Below, piece after piece: positions 7,040 through 15,484 of a stretch of DNA of 30,018 nucleotides. A model generated the notes under the pieces. It worked only from the letters and a program-made list of their open reading frames with translations, was not told where the DNA came from and made no database searches. The stretch is taken from the NCBI GenBank assembly GCA_937901285.1, contig CALCHI010000180.1, positions 1 through 30,018 on the forward strand. Reading direction: 5' to 3'. Every line of letters begins with the position of its first letter. The first letter of the stretch is position 1. Made by a program: the position numbers and the translations under genes. The stretch comes from UBA8437 sp003445035. GTDB lineage: Bacteria > Planctomycetota > Planctomycetia > Planctomycetales > Planctomycetaceae.

Positions 7040-7653
7040 TCACTGCCGGTCCGACACGTGAGTACCTCGACGATGTCAGGTACCTTTCCAATGCCAGCAG
7101 CGGTCGGATGGGTTACGCGATTGCGTCTGCGGCCGTGGCGGCCGGACACGAGGTCATCTTGATCTCCGGCCCGGTGGCTCTGGTTCCCCCGGCCGGGTGC
7201 CACGTGACGTACGTCGAGACGACCGCGGAGATGGGCCGGGCGTGCCGTGACGCATTCGAGGAGAGTGATGGCGTCGTGGCTGTTGCGGCGGTGTGTGATT
7301 ACCGTCCACTAGTCCGGAGTGAGGGGAAGTTGACCAAGACGGGGGAGCCGATTTCAATCGAGATGATCGAGACCGATGATGTGCTGGCCTCCCTGGGAGC
7401 CGGCAAGGCCGATCGTTTCGTCATCGGATTCGCGCTGGAAGCCTCCAATCCGCGCGAGGGCGCGTTGCAGAAGTTGCGAGCCAAGAACTGTGACGCAATC
7501 GTCCTCAACGGTCCCGCGGCGATCGGGTCCGAGGAGAATTCGATCGAATTGATCGACGACAGCGGGTCGGTGGTGGCGTCGTGGTCGGGACCCAAGAGCG
7601 AACTCGCGACGCGGCTTGTCGAGTGGATTGACGGTCGCTGGGCATCGGGGTGA
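7027..7653 (+). CDS. coaB: Phosphopantothenate-cysteine ligase (stand-alone CoaB)
   Basis: CoaB joins phosphopantothenate and cysteine, the step just before CoaC. The product is 208 aa. It has the opening ITAGPTREYLDDVRYLSN with NASSGRMG, the AAVCDYRP loop, Lys101 and Lys104 in KLTKTG, and IGFALEAS near 134-140. These match the CoaB half of fused CoaBC proteins. ATG 7027 is in the standard position directly before the Rossmann strand. It overlaps the end of coaC by 13 bases and ends the tpiA-to-coaB run. Confidence 0.94.
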   Translation: MRLLITAGPTREYLDDVRYLSNASSGRMGYAIASAAVAAGHEVILISGPVALVPPAGCHVTYVETTAEMGRACRDAFEESDGVVAVAAVCDYRPLVRSEGKLTKTGEPISIEMIETDDVLASLGAGKADRFVIGFALEASNPREGALQKLRAKNCDAIVLNGPAAIGSEENSIELIDDSGSVVASWSGPKSELATRLVEWIDGRWASG

Positions 7654-7694
7654 TACGAATTGCTGCGGTGGGCCCGAAGAGCCTGCGCAATCGT

Positions 7695-7713
7695 CACGAC
7701 CGTCCGGGTCGTG
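7695..7713 (+). terminator. Hairpin after coaB (weak terminator candidate)
   Basis: CACGACC (7695-7701), loop of five, GGTCGTG (7707-7713): a perfect 7-bp stem 42 bases after the coaB stop. No U-tract follows, so if it ends transcription it would need Rho or another factor. The rest of the coaB-ftsK gap (7654-7890) shows no gene and no convincing promoter. Confidence 0.3.
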
Positions 7714-7890
7714 CGGTTGCGTTGACGAAAGACGACGCCCAGGTGCCCTCGAAGGGTTCCCGAGCCGCGACCGGGTGTTAGCCTTCCGCAGGGCCGGTCT
7801 TTCTTGTCCGCGGCAACGGTTTGCCGGGGGATTCCGTATCGAAGATTGGCCGTGCCCACAACCAGGGGCTGGAGGAACGGGGACGTAGAC

Positions 7891-10299
7891 GTGCGTAAAC
7901 AGCCAATCACAAAACGCCTGGCGGCCATGCTGGTGTTGGGCCTGGGCCTGGGCCTGTTGGTCAGCCTGGCCTCGGCCGACTTGGCTGATTCTCCAGCTCA
8001 ACAGGTTCATCCTCCCAATGAGCTGGTCCGCAACCTTGCGGGGGTGGCTGGCGCGCATGCTGCGTTCTGGCTTCTGTCGGGATTGGGTGTGGGGGCCTGG
8101 CTGGTCGCTGCCGCCGTTGGTTCACTGGGGATACGGATGATTCGGCACGAGCCGGTCGTGTCCACCTGGCAATGGCTGGCTGGATGGGGCCTGGTGCTGG
8201 TGTCCGCCTGTGCCTCTCTGCACGCGGTGGCACCATCTCTGGCCGGTGGGCTTGTCGCCGGCAGTGGAGGGTTCGTCGGGGCCTGGTCGATGATCTGGAT
8301 TTCCGAGCAATTGACGGTCGACGGGTGTCGACTGCTGATTGGTTCGATGGCTCTCGCTGGGGTGGTGCTGTCCGGAGAAATCCCGCGGTTGTGGTTCCTG
8401 GTTCGAGTGGTGATGGCGCCGGTGGCCTGGATGGGCCGGGGCCTGATGAGGGCCGGTCGTTTGGCAGCGGAAAACAATCGGTCGGAACTGTCACAGGTGC
8501 CTGAAATTCCGCCGCAGGTGTCCGAAGCATTGATGGCTGAAGTTCAGCGGTCCCTGGCCCACGACGGGCCGGCGATGAGAGTGGGTGGGATGTCGGTGGA
8601 GGCAGAACCGGCCGAGGAGCCCGATCCGGATCCGGCGACACATCGGATCGACGGCGAATTGGAGGACACTCCACGTCAACCGGTTCGGGTCAACCCACCG
8701 TCGGCGATCGGATGCGAACGCCAGGAGGTCTACGATCAACTTGAGGCCGTCAGCCGAGACGATGACGACAAGCATGACCTGCCCGATCTGGATATGCTGG
8801 ATGAACCCGAGGAAGTTCCCTACGCCCTTCTGGCAAAAAAGGCCCAGGTGGCCGCGATCACGCTGGAGCAGTCCTTCTGCGAATTCGGCCTCAACGTACG
8901 AGTTGTCGCCATCGACACCGGTCCGGTGATCACCCAGTTTGAACTCGAACTCGAAGCCGGTTTGCGACTCTCGAAGGTCAGTCGATTGGCTGACGATTTG
9001 GCGATCGCCCTGCGAGTGCCATCGGTTCGAGTGGTTGCCCCCATTCCTGGAAAGAACACCGTGGGGATCGAGGTGCCCAACGATCGGCGGGTGATGGTGC
9101 GGTTGCGGGAGTTGATCGAGACAAGTCCCCGCGAGATCGAGGAGAAACGGTTGCCGGTGTTCCTGGGCAAGGATGTCAGTGGGCGTCCCCTGACGATCGA
9201 TCTGGCAAGCATGCCTCACCTGTTGATCGCCGGGCGGACCGGGACGGGCAAGAGTGTCTGCCTGAATGCGTTGATTCTCTCGATGCTGATGACCCGCCGT
9301 CCCGACGAGGTGCGGATGTTGATGATCGATCCGAAGATGGTCGAGCTGAGCCCCTACCGGAGGATCCCTCACCTGATGCACCCGGTCATCACTGACATGA
9401 AGAAGGCGGAAGCGGTCCTGGCGTGGGCGGTGGACAAGATGGAGGAGCGGTACGACCTGTTGGCTCGCTGTGGTGTCCGGCATCTGGACAGCTACAACGC
9501 TCTGGGCCGGGACAAGGTCCTGGATCGACTGGGACTCGACGACGATGAGGATCTCGAAGCCGAGGAGATTCCCGAGTCGATGCCGTACATCGTGATTGTC
9601 GCCGACGAGATTGCCGACCTGATGATGTCGGCTGGAAAAGATGTCGAGCGACACATCATCCGCCTGGCCCAGAAATCCCGGGCCGTCGGCATCCACCTGG
9701 TGCTGGCGACGCAGAAGCCGACCGTCGATGTGATCACCGGCCTGATCAAGTCGAACCTGCCGGCGAGGGTGTCATTCCAGGTCGCCAGCCGGACCGACAG
9801 TCGCGTCGTGCTTGACGAGATCGGTGCCGACAAGTTGCTCGGAAATGGTGACATGCTCTACCTGACTCCGGGAACCAGCCATCTGGTCCGGGCCCAGGGG
9901 ACGTTCGTCAGCGATGAGGAGGTCAACGAGGTGATCGACTTCTTCAGCGAGGTCGAACCCCAGTACTCCAATGAACTCGCCGCACTTCCGGCCGATGGTG
10001 GGCCGGCCGGGGCGGGACTCGAGGGTCTCAAGAACCGGGATGAGTTGTATACGCAGGCCATTGAGGTGGTGATTCGCGAAGGTCGAGGAAGCGTGTCGTT
10101 GCTGCAGCGTTGCCTGGGCATCGGATACGGCCGGGCGGCTCGGCTGGTTGACTACATGGCCGAGGACGGGATTGTCGGCGACTACAACGGCTCGCAGGCC
10201 CGAGAGGTTCTGTACACCTCCGAGGAGTGGGAGGCCTTTCAAAATGGCGATGAGGAGCCGCTGGAGAGCCTCTCGGCGGTCGTCTCCGACGGGGTTTGA
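7891..10299 (+). CDS. ftsK: FtsK/SpoIIIE-family DNA translocase
   Basis: FtsK is a membrane-anchored hexameric motor that moves chromosomal DNA at the division septum. The product is 802 aa, similar to SpoIIIE and shorter than E. coli FtsK because the linker is short. There are several N-terminal membrane helices within residues 12-185, a short acidic linker to about 305, the alpha domain, and the motor with Walker A GRTGTGKS at 448-455 and Walker B ending in Asp572-Glu573. The C-terminal gamma winged-helix domain (from about 715) resembles the KOPS-reading domain. GTG 7891 is preferred; it has GGGGA 7 bases upstream and puts a basic start ahead of the first helix. An upstream in-frame ATG at 7804 would add an atypical tail. 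Confidence 0.95.
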   Translation: MRKQPITKRLAAMLVLGLGLGLLVSLASADLADSPAQQVHPPNELVRNLAGVAGAHAAFWLLSGLGVGAWLVAAAVGSLGIRMIRHEPVVSTWQWLAGWGLVLVSACASLHAVAPSLAGGLVAGSGGFVGAWSMIWISEQLTVDGCRLLIGSMALAGVVLSGEIPRLWFLVRVVMAPVAWMGRGLMRAGRLAAENNRSELSQVPEIPPQVSEALMAEVQRSLAHDGPAMRVGGMSVEAEPAEEPDPDPATHRIDGELEDTPRQPVRVNPPSAIGCERQEVYDQLEAVSRDDDDKHDLPDLDMLDEPEEVPYALLAKKAQVAAITLEQSFCEFGLNVRVVAIDTGPVITQFELELEAGLRLSKVSRLADDLAIALRVPSVRVVAPIPGKNTVGIEVPNDRRVMVRLRELIETSPREIEEKRLPVFLGKDVSGRPLTIDLASMPHLLIAGRTGTGKSVCLNALILSMLMTRRPDEVRMLMIDPKMVELSPYRRIPHLMHPVITDMKKAEAVLAWAVDKMEERYDLLARCGVRHLDSYNALGRDKVLDRLGLDDDEDLEAEEIPESMPYIVIVADEIADLMMSAGKDVERHIIRLAQKSRAVGIHLVLATQKPTVDVITGLIKSNLPARVSFQVASRTDSRVVLDEIGADKLLGNGDMLYLTPGTSHLVRAQGTFVSDEEVNEVIDFFSEVEPQYSNELAALPADGGPAGAGLEGLKNRDELYTQAIEVVIREGRGSVSLLQRCLGIGYGRAARLVDYMAEDGIVGDYNGSQAREVLYTSEEWEAFQNGDEEPLESLSAVVSDGV

Positions 10300-10324
10300 C
10301 GGTCCATCGTCACTGACCTATCAT
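10296..10324 (+). promoter_or_regulatory. Sigma-70-type promoter for cimA-valS
   Basis: TTGACG at 10296-10301, a 17-base spacer, TATCAT at 10319-10324. Both boxes match consensus at five of six positions. The -35 box contains the ftsK stop codon. The expected start is near 10331, only two bases before the hairpin at 10333. Confidence 0.65.
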
Positions 10325-10332
10325 GGGTTTTG

Positions 10333-10363
10333 CCTCGGGCGGCTGTGTGCCTGGGGTTTTTTT
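10333..10363 (+). terminator. Intrinsic terminator or attenuator between ftsK and cimA
   Basis: CCTCGGGC (10333-10340) pairs with GCCTGGGG (10349-10356) over 8 bp, with two G-U pairs and an 8-base loop, followed by seven T residues (10357-10363). This is a standard Rho-independent terminator shape. It would end ftsK transcripts, but it also lies right at the start of any transcript from the promoter at 10296-10324 and 28 bases before cimA, so it may attenuate cimA. Confidence 0.7.
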
Positions 10364-10391
10364 GTTTCCCCGAAGCGGACGGGACCGCCCG

Positions 10392-12011
10392 ATGCCGCGT
10401 ATCGAGATCTACGACACGACCTTGCGTGACGGCAGCCAGGGCGAGGGGATCAACTTCTCGCTGCAGGACAAGCTGCAGATCACCACGCGGCTCGATGCGC
10501 TGGGTTTTGACTTCGTCGAGGGAGGGTACCCACTCTCCAACCCGAAGGACGCCGAGTACTTCCAGGCGGTCCGTGATCTCGATCTTGACCACGTCCGCGT
10601 GGCGGCGTTCGGGATGACACGGCGTCGCGATGTCGCGGCCGAGGACGACATCGGGATGCTGGCATTGCGGGATTCCCTGGCACCGGTGTGCACCGTGGTC
10701 GGCAAGTCCTGGGGCCTGCACGTGACCGAGGTCCTGCGTGTAGAACTCGATGAGAATCTCGCCATGCTCGCCGATTCGGTCGCCTTTCTTGTCGGCGAAG
10801 GCCGCGAGGTGATCTACGACGCGGAGCACTTTTTCGACGGCTGGGCTGCCGATCCGGATTATGCGTTGAAGACCATTTCGGCGGCAACAGCGGCCGGGGC
10901 TCGTTCGGTCGTGCTGTGCGACACCAACGGGGGCCGGCTGCCCGAAGAGATTTCAGCCGGTGTCGAAGCGGCGTCAGCGGAGTTGTCGGTTCCGTTGGGC
11001 ATCCACTGCCACAACGACAGCGATGTTGGGGTTGCCAACTCGCTGGCCGCCATCGACCAGGGCGTCACACACGTTCAGGGCACCATCAACGGCATCGGTG
11101 AACGTTGTGGCAATGCCGATCTGGTCAGCGTGATTGCCAATCTCGCGCTGAAGAAAGACGGCTTCGAGGTGCTCGCCACGGGGGGGGTCGAGCACCTGGC
11201 CGAACTGTCTCGATTCGTCTACGAACTGGCGAACATGAACTTTCGCCCGGGGCAGCCATTTGTCGGCCCCAGCGCCTTTGCTCACAAGGGCGGGATGCAT
11301 GTCCACGCCGTCAATCGTGTCGCCGCCAGTTACGAACACATTCCACCCGATTCGGTCGGCAACGTCCGCCGCGTGCTGGTCAGTGAGCTCTCGGGGCGGT
11401 CCAACATCGTCGCCGTGACCACGCGGCACCGGATGCAGCAGGACGACGATCTGATGGCCAGGATTCTCGAGCGGGTGCAGGACCTCGAGAACGAAGGCTA
11501 CCAGTTCGAAGCGGCCGAGGCGTCTTTCGATCTGCTGGTCAAGAAAGTTGCCGGGACTTACCGCTCGTTGTTCGAAAGAATTCACTACCGGGTCAACGTC
11601 GAGACCGACGCCGTGGAAGAGGACCCGGCGACCGAGGCGACCGTGAAACTGAAGGTCGCAAATTCGGTGAAGCACGTTGTCGCCGAGGGCGATGGTCCGG
11701 TCAACGCGTTGGACACCGCGTTGCGGAAGGCGCTGTGTGACACCTTTCCCGGCCTGACGTCGATGCAGTTGGTCGACTACAAGGTCAGGGTGATCAATTC
11801 GAGTGAGGGCACCGCCGCGCGGGTGCGAGTGGTGATCGAGAGTCGTGACGCCGACGAGGTCTGGAGAACGGTGGGCGTCAGTGAGAACATAATCGAGGCC
11901 AGCTGGCTGGCGCTGGTTGACAGCGTGGAGTACAAGCTGTTCAAGGACGAGGACGCTGGCGACGATTCGTCGCAATTCGTGGATTCGGCCGCAGTTCGGG
12001 ACGATGTGTGA
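10392..12011 (+). CDS. cimA: (R)-citramalate synthase
   Basis: CimA condenses pyruvate and acetyl-CoA to citramalate, the threonine-independent entry to isoleucine. The product is 539 aa. The start matches the CimA type: YDTTLRDGSQGEGINFS, then FVEGGYPLSNPKD. The metal-binding GIHCHNDSDVGVANS and NGIGERCGNADL are present, as is AFAHKGGMHVHAV in the linker. The C-terminal LeuA-type allosteric domain spans about 405-520. The NPKD signature and full length favour citramalate synthase over isopropylmalate or homocitrate synthase, though substrate choice is inferred. ATG 10392 has GGGA 7 bases upstream; an upstream in-frame ATG at 10323 lies inside the promoter and is unlikely. The stop overlaps the valS start. 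Confidence 0.9.
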   Translation: MPRIEIYDTTLRDGSQGEGINFSLQDKLQITTRLDALGFDFVEGGYPLSNPKDAEYFQAVRDLDLDHVRVAAFGMTRRRDVAAEDDIGMLALRDSLAPVCTVVGKSWGLHVTEVLRVELDENLAMLADSVAFLVGEGREVIYDAEHFFDGWAADPDYALKTISAATAAGARSVVLCDTNGGRLPEEISAGVEAASAELSVPLGIHCHNDSDVGVANSLAAIDQGVTHVQGTINGIGERCGNADLVSVIANLALKKDGFEVLATGGVEHLAELSRFVYELANMNFRPGQPFVGPSAFAHKGGMHVHAVNRVAASYEHIPPDSVGNVRRVLVSELSGRSNIVAVTTRHRMQQDDDLMARILERVQDLENEGYQFEAAEASFDLLVKKVAGTYRSLFERIHYRVNVETDAVEEDPATEATVKLKVANSVKHVVAEGDGPVNALDTALRKALCDTFPGLTSMQLVDYKVRVINSSEGTAARVRVVIESRDADEVWRTVGVSENIIEASWLALVDSVEYKLFKDEDAGDDSSQFVDSAAVRDDV

Positions 12012-14959
12012 TGGCAGCCGAAATCCCCAAGCAGTACGATCCGGCCGGTGCCCAACAGCGGTGGTACGCCGAGTGGTCCGAACGGGGCTATTTCGACGCT
12101 GAGCCAAATCCGGAGCGACCCCAGCACACGATCATGATTCCCCTGCCCAACGTCACCGGGGCGTTGCACATGGGGCACGCGCTCAACGGGACGCTCCAGG
12201 ATCTGATCACTCGCTGGAAGCGGATGCAGGGATTTGAAGCCCTGTGGATGCCGGGGACCGACCACGCCGGCATCGCCACTCAGGCCGTCGTCGAACGCCG
12301 TATGCTCGAAGAGGAGGGGCTGACGCGTCACGACATCGGCCGGGAGGCCCTGGTCGAGCGGATCTGGAAGTGGAAGGATGCCTACGAACAGCGGATTCTC
12401 TCGCAGCTGAAACTGATCGGGGCCAGCTGCGACTGGAGAAGGACTCGCTTCACGCTCGACGAGATGTGTTCCAGGGCCGTTCGCAGGACCTTCTTCAAAC
12501 TGTTCTCCGACGGGTTGATCTACCGTGGCAAGCGGCTCGTCAACTGGGATTCCTTTCTCCAGACGGCGGTGGCCGACGACGAGGTGTTCTACGAGGAGGT
12601 CTCCGGAGGGTTCTGGACATTTCGCTACCCGGTGGTCGGTTCGGACGAGACCATCGCGTTCTCGACGACTCGGCCCGAAACGATGCTCGGCGACACAGCA
12701 GTCTGCGTGCACCCCTCCGACGAACGCTACACCCACCTGGTGGGCCGGACAGTCCGTGTTCCCCTGGTTGATCGGGAGATTCCGATCATTGCTGACGCGT
12801 TGTTGGCCAAGAAGGAGATGGGGACCGGGGCGGTCAAGGTGACCCCCGCCCACGATCCCAACGACTACGCCTGTGGTCTCCGCAACGACCTGCCGATGAT
12901 CAACATCCTGGAATCCGATGGCACGATCAACGAGAACGGCGGGAGATTTGCCGGGCAGGATCGCTACGAGGCCCGCAAGCAGGTCGTTCAGGCCATGGAG
13001 GAGTTGGGCTTCTCCGAGGGGGTCGAGGAACGAGCGATCGACCTGGCCCACAGTGATCGCTCCAAGACTCCCATCGAGCCGTATCTCTCGGACCAGTGGT
13101 TCGTGAAGATGAATGACCTCGCCCAGGACGCAATCGATGCGGTCGACGACGGCCGGGTGACATTTTTCCCGACACGATACGCCAAGACCTATCTCGACTG
13201 GCTCGGCGAAAAACGGGACTGGTGCGTGTCGCGTCAATTGTGGTGGGGGCACCAGATCCCGATCTGGTACTGCCTCACCTGTGAACGGCAGGACCTGGAG
13301 GCGGCCTTTGGCCAACGCGATGATGTCTGCTGGCACGAAGACCAGGAGAACGGTGGGTGGTTGGTCTGCGCCGAGACCGACCTGGCCGGGAATGAGTTGG
13401 GCGCGGACCACGAGCTGGTCCAGGACGAGGATGTGCTGGACACCTGGTTCAGCTCGGCGCTGTGGCCCCATTCGACGTTGGGATGGCCCGAGTCGACCGA
13501 GAGTCTCGACTACTTCTATCCCGGCAGCGTGCTGGTCACCAGCCGTGACATCATCACCTTGTGGGTGGCCCGGATGGTGCTGTCCGGGCTCTACAACATG
13601 GGCGATATTCCTTTCTCGCACGTCTGTGTCCATCCGAAGATCCTCGACGGGTTCGGCCAGACGATGTCGAAGTCGAAGGGCAACGGCGTCGATCCGATGG
13701 ACCTGATCGATCGCTACGGTGCCGATGCCGTACGGTTCACGATTGCCTCGTTTGCCGGCGAGACGCAGGATATCCGGCTCCCGGTCGGTTACGAGTGTCC
13801 TGAGTGCGGCCACGTCACCGCCCAGGAATTGAAACACCAGAAGGCGGTGCCCGGCGGCAGCGAGAAGCCGCGGATCGACTGCGGAGGGTGTGGGAAGTCG
13901 TGGCAGTACACCAGTCCATGGTACGACCCCGACGAAGGGGAGCCGGTGGCACGGATGGTGGCCGAGCGGTTCGAGGCGGGGCGAAACTTCTGCAACAAGT
14001 TCTGGAACGCCGCTCGCTTCGCTATGCTCAATCTCGAGGGCTACGAGCCTGGCAGCCTGCCGGCGATCAGTGACAGTGACGGCCTGGCGATCGAGGATCG
14101 CTGGATTCTCAGTCGATTGGCTCGCACCGCTGCCCAGGTCACTTCGTACCTCGACCGTTACCAGTTCGACCAGGCGACCAGGACGCTGCGTGACTTCACG
14201 TGGAATGAGTTCTGCGACTGGTACCTCGAAATGGTCAAGCCGCGGTTGCAGGACGAGGCGGCCGACCCGGAAGCCAGGGGCATCGCCCAGCGCGTCCTGG
14301 TCGGAGTGCTCGACGCATTGTTGCGACTGCTCGCACCGACCACCCCCTTCATTGCCGAAGAGCTCTGGCAACGCCTGGCCGAGTGGGCTCCGGAACGCGG
14401 ATTGCCCGTGCCGGGGCCGGTTGCCGAAAGCGTCATGCGGGCCGAGTGGTTGGATCTGCCCGAGCAGTGGCACGACGAGGCCCTGGAAGCTCGGTTCGAG
14501 CGGTTGCAGGAGATCATCGTGGCGGTTCGTAATGTCCGCTCCACATACAACATCCCTCGCAGCACCCAGTTGTCGTTGTCAGTGAGATGTGGCGAGGGGG
14601 TGGTGGGCGATCTCGAAGCGGTGGCCGGGCAGTTCCTCAACCTGTCCAATACCGGGTTGATGGCCGTGGGGCCGGATGTCGGTCAGCCGGCCGGGGCGGC
14701 GAGCTTCGCGTTGGGAGAAGCCGACGGCTACATCGATCTCGAGGGGGTCGTCGACCGCGAGGCCGAACGCGACAAGCACGTCAGGGAGCGTGAAAAATTG
14801 ACTGGGGTGATCACCGGTCACGAGAAGAAGCTGGCCAACGAGAACTTCGTGTCAAAGGCTCCGGCAGAGGTCGTTGATGGTGTCCGCGAGACGCTTGCCG
14901 GTCTCAGGGAACAGCTCGAGCGGGTCAACGACATTCTCGAACAACTCGACGGTGCCTGA
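12011..14959 (+). CDS. valS: Valine-tRNA ligase with a Cys4 insertion
   Basis: ValRS attaches valine to tRNA-Val and edits mischarged threonine. The product is 982 aa. The HIGH motif is HMGH at 53-56, the KMSKS motif is TMSKS at 551-555. An editing domain lies between, the anticodon-binding helical domain follows near 660-830, and the C-terminal coiled coil is at about 910-980. Between the KMSKS region and the anticodon domain is an insertion of roughly 65 residues with CPEC (596-599) and CGGC (624-627), a likely zinc ribbon. ATG 12011 shares its A with the cimA stop (TGATG), so valS is probably translated by coupling; a GTG at 12008 is the alternative. Confidence 0.97.
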   Translation: MAAEIPKQYDPAGAQQRWYAEWSERGYFDAEPNPERPQHTIMIPLPNVTGALHMGHALNGTLQDLITRWKRMQGFEALWMPGTDHAGIATQAVVERRMLEEEGLTRHDIGREALVERIWKWKDAYEQRILSQLKLIGASCDWRRTRFTLDEMCSRAVRRTFFKLFSDGLIYRGKRLVNWDSFLQTAVADDEVFYEEVSGGFWTFRYPVVGSDETIAFSTTRPETMLGDTAVCVHPSDERYTHLVGRTVRVPLVDREIPIIADALLAKKEMGTGAVKVTPAHDPNDYACGLRNDLPMINILESDGTINENGGRFAGQDRYEARKQVVQAMEELGFSEGVEERAIDLAHSDRSKTPIEPYLSDQWFVKMNDLAQDAIDAVDDGRVTFFPTRYAKTYLDWLGEKRDWCVSRQLWWGHQIPIWYCLTCERQDLEAAFGQRDDVCWHEDQENGGWLVCAETDLAGNELGADHELVQDEDVLDTWFSSALWPHSTLGWPESTESLDYFYPGSVLVTSRDIITLWVARMVLSGLYNMGDIPFSHVCVHPKILDGFGQTMSKSKGNGVDPMDLIDRYGADAVRFTIASFAGETQDIRLPVGYECPECGHVTAQELKHQKAVPGGSEKPRIDCGGCGKSWQYTSPWYDPDEGEPVARMVAERFEAGRNFCNKFWNAARFAMLNLEGYEPGSLPAISDSDGLAIEDRWILSRLARTAAQVTSYLDRYQFDQATRTLRDFTWNEFCDWYLEMVKPRLQDEAADPEARGIAQRVLVGVLDALLRLLAPTTPFIAEELWQRLAEWAPERGLPVPGPVAESVMRAEWLDLPEQWHDEALEARFERLQEIIVAVRNVRSTYNIPRSTQLSLSVRCGEGVVGDLEAVAGQFLNLSNTGLMAVGPDVGQPAGAASFALGEADGYIDLEGVVDREAERDKHVREREKLTGVITGHEKKLANENFVSKAPAEVVDGVRETLAGLREQLERVNDILEQLDGA

Positions 14960-14973
14960 TCCATTCCGGCGTC

Positions 14974-15001
14974 TTGAACGCCAGTGGCGGCGGGCTATAA
15001 T
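14974..15001 (+). promoter_or_regulatory. Sigma-70-type promoter for the DUF151 gene
   Basis: TTGAAC at 14974-14979, a 16-base spacer, and a perfect TATAAT at 14996-15001. The expected start is near 15008, giving a leader of about 70 bases. It lies directly after the valS stop, so the next gene has its own transcription start. Confidence 0.65.
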
Positions 15002-15078
15002 CCATCGCGCAGACCACCGGGTCCGTGGGGTCTCTCCCCTGCCCCGGTTCACCTCTGGCGACAACAGGGAATACCGCT

Positions 15079-15477
15079 TTGCTCGTCCCGATGGAACTCG
15101 CCCGTATCGTGATCAACGACATCGGTGATCAGCAGGTCGTGTTCCTGCGGGAGATCGAAGGTGGCCGCTCCTTCCCGATCCTGATCGGGTTGTTTGAGGC
15201 GGGGGCGATCAATCGGCGAATCACCGAGGATCCTCCGCCTCGTCCACTGACTCACGACCTGCTGAGGTCGACGGTCGAGGAGCTGGGAGGAGAGATCGAG
15301 GACGTCGTGATCACCGATCTTCGCAACCACACCTATTTCGCCGTGCTCAGGATCCGGTTTGACGGCGAGTTGATCGAGGTCGACAGTCGGCCAAGCGACG
15401 CCCTGGCGATTTCTGTCCACTACGATCCGCCGCTGCCGATCTATGTGCACGAGGACGTGCTGGCCGAAGTGGGCTAG
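15079..15477 (+). CDS. Bifunctional nuclease (BFN/DUF151) family protein
   Basis: The family is named for plant proteins with RNase and DNase activity; bacterial roles are poorly defined. The product is 132 aa. The family pattern is clear: ELARIVINDIGDQQVVFLRE, then RSFPILIGLFEAGAI, THDLLRSTVEELGGEIEDVVITDL, and DSRPSDALAISV. A TTG start at 15079 is chosen because AGGGA lies 8 bases upstream; ATG 15091 is in frame but 20 bases from that site. Some homologues start with the same few extra residues. It ends 7 bases from the convergent NagB-family gene. Confidence 0.9.
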   Translation: MLVPMELARIVINDIGDQQVVFLREIEGGRSFPILIGLFEAGAINRRITEDPPPRPLTHDLLRSTVEELGGEIEDVVITDLRNHTYFAVLRIRFDGELIEVDSRPSDALAISVHYDPPLPIYVHEDVLAEVG

Positions 15478-15484
15478 GCAACGA

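Noticed and set aside
7937..7956. Short GGGCCT-type triple repeat in ftsK
   Set aside because: It encodes a Gly-Leu run in the first membrane helix and is too short to be a meaningful repeat.
10300..10391. T-box or leader-peptide control of cimA-valS
   Set aside because: There is no room for a T-box and no short frame rich in Ile, Leu or Val codons before the hairpin.
11777..14473. Very long open frame of nearly 900 codons on the minus strand
   Set aside because: It lies opposite cimA and valS, whose motifs are unambiguous. Long antisense frames are expected in GC-rich genes with biased codon use, and its translation shows no recognisable domain.
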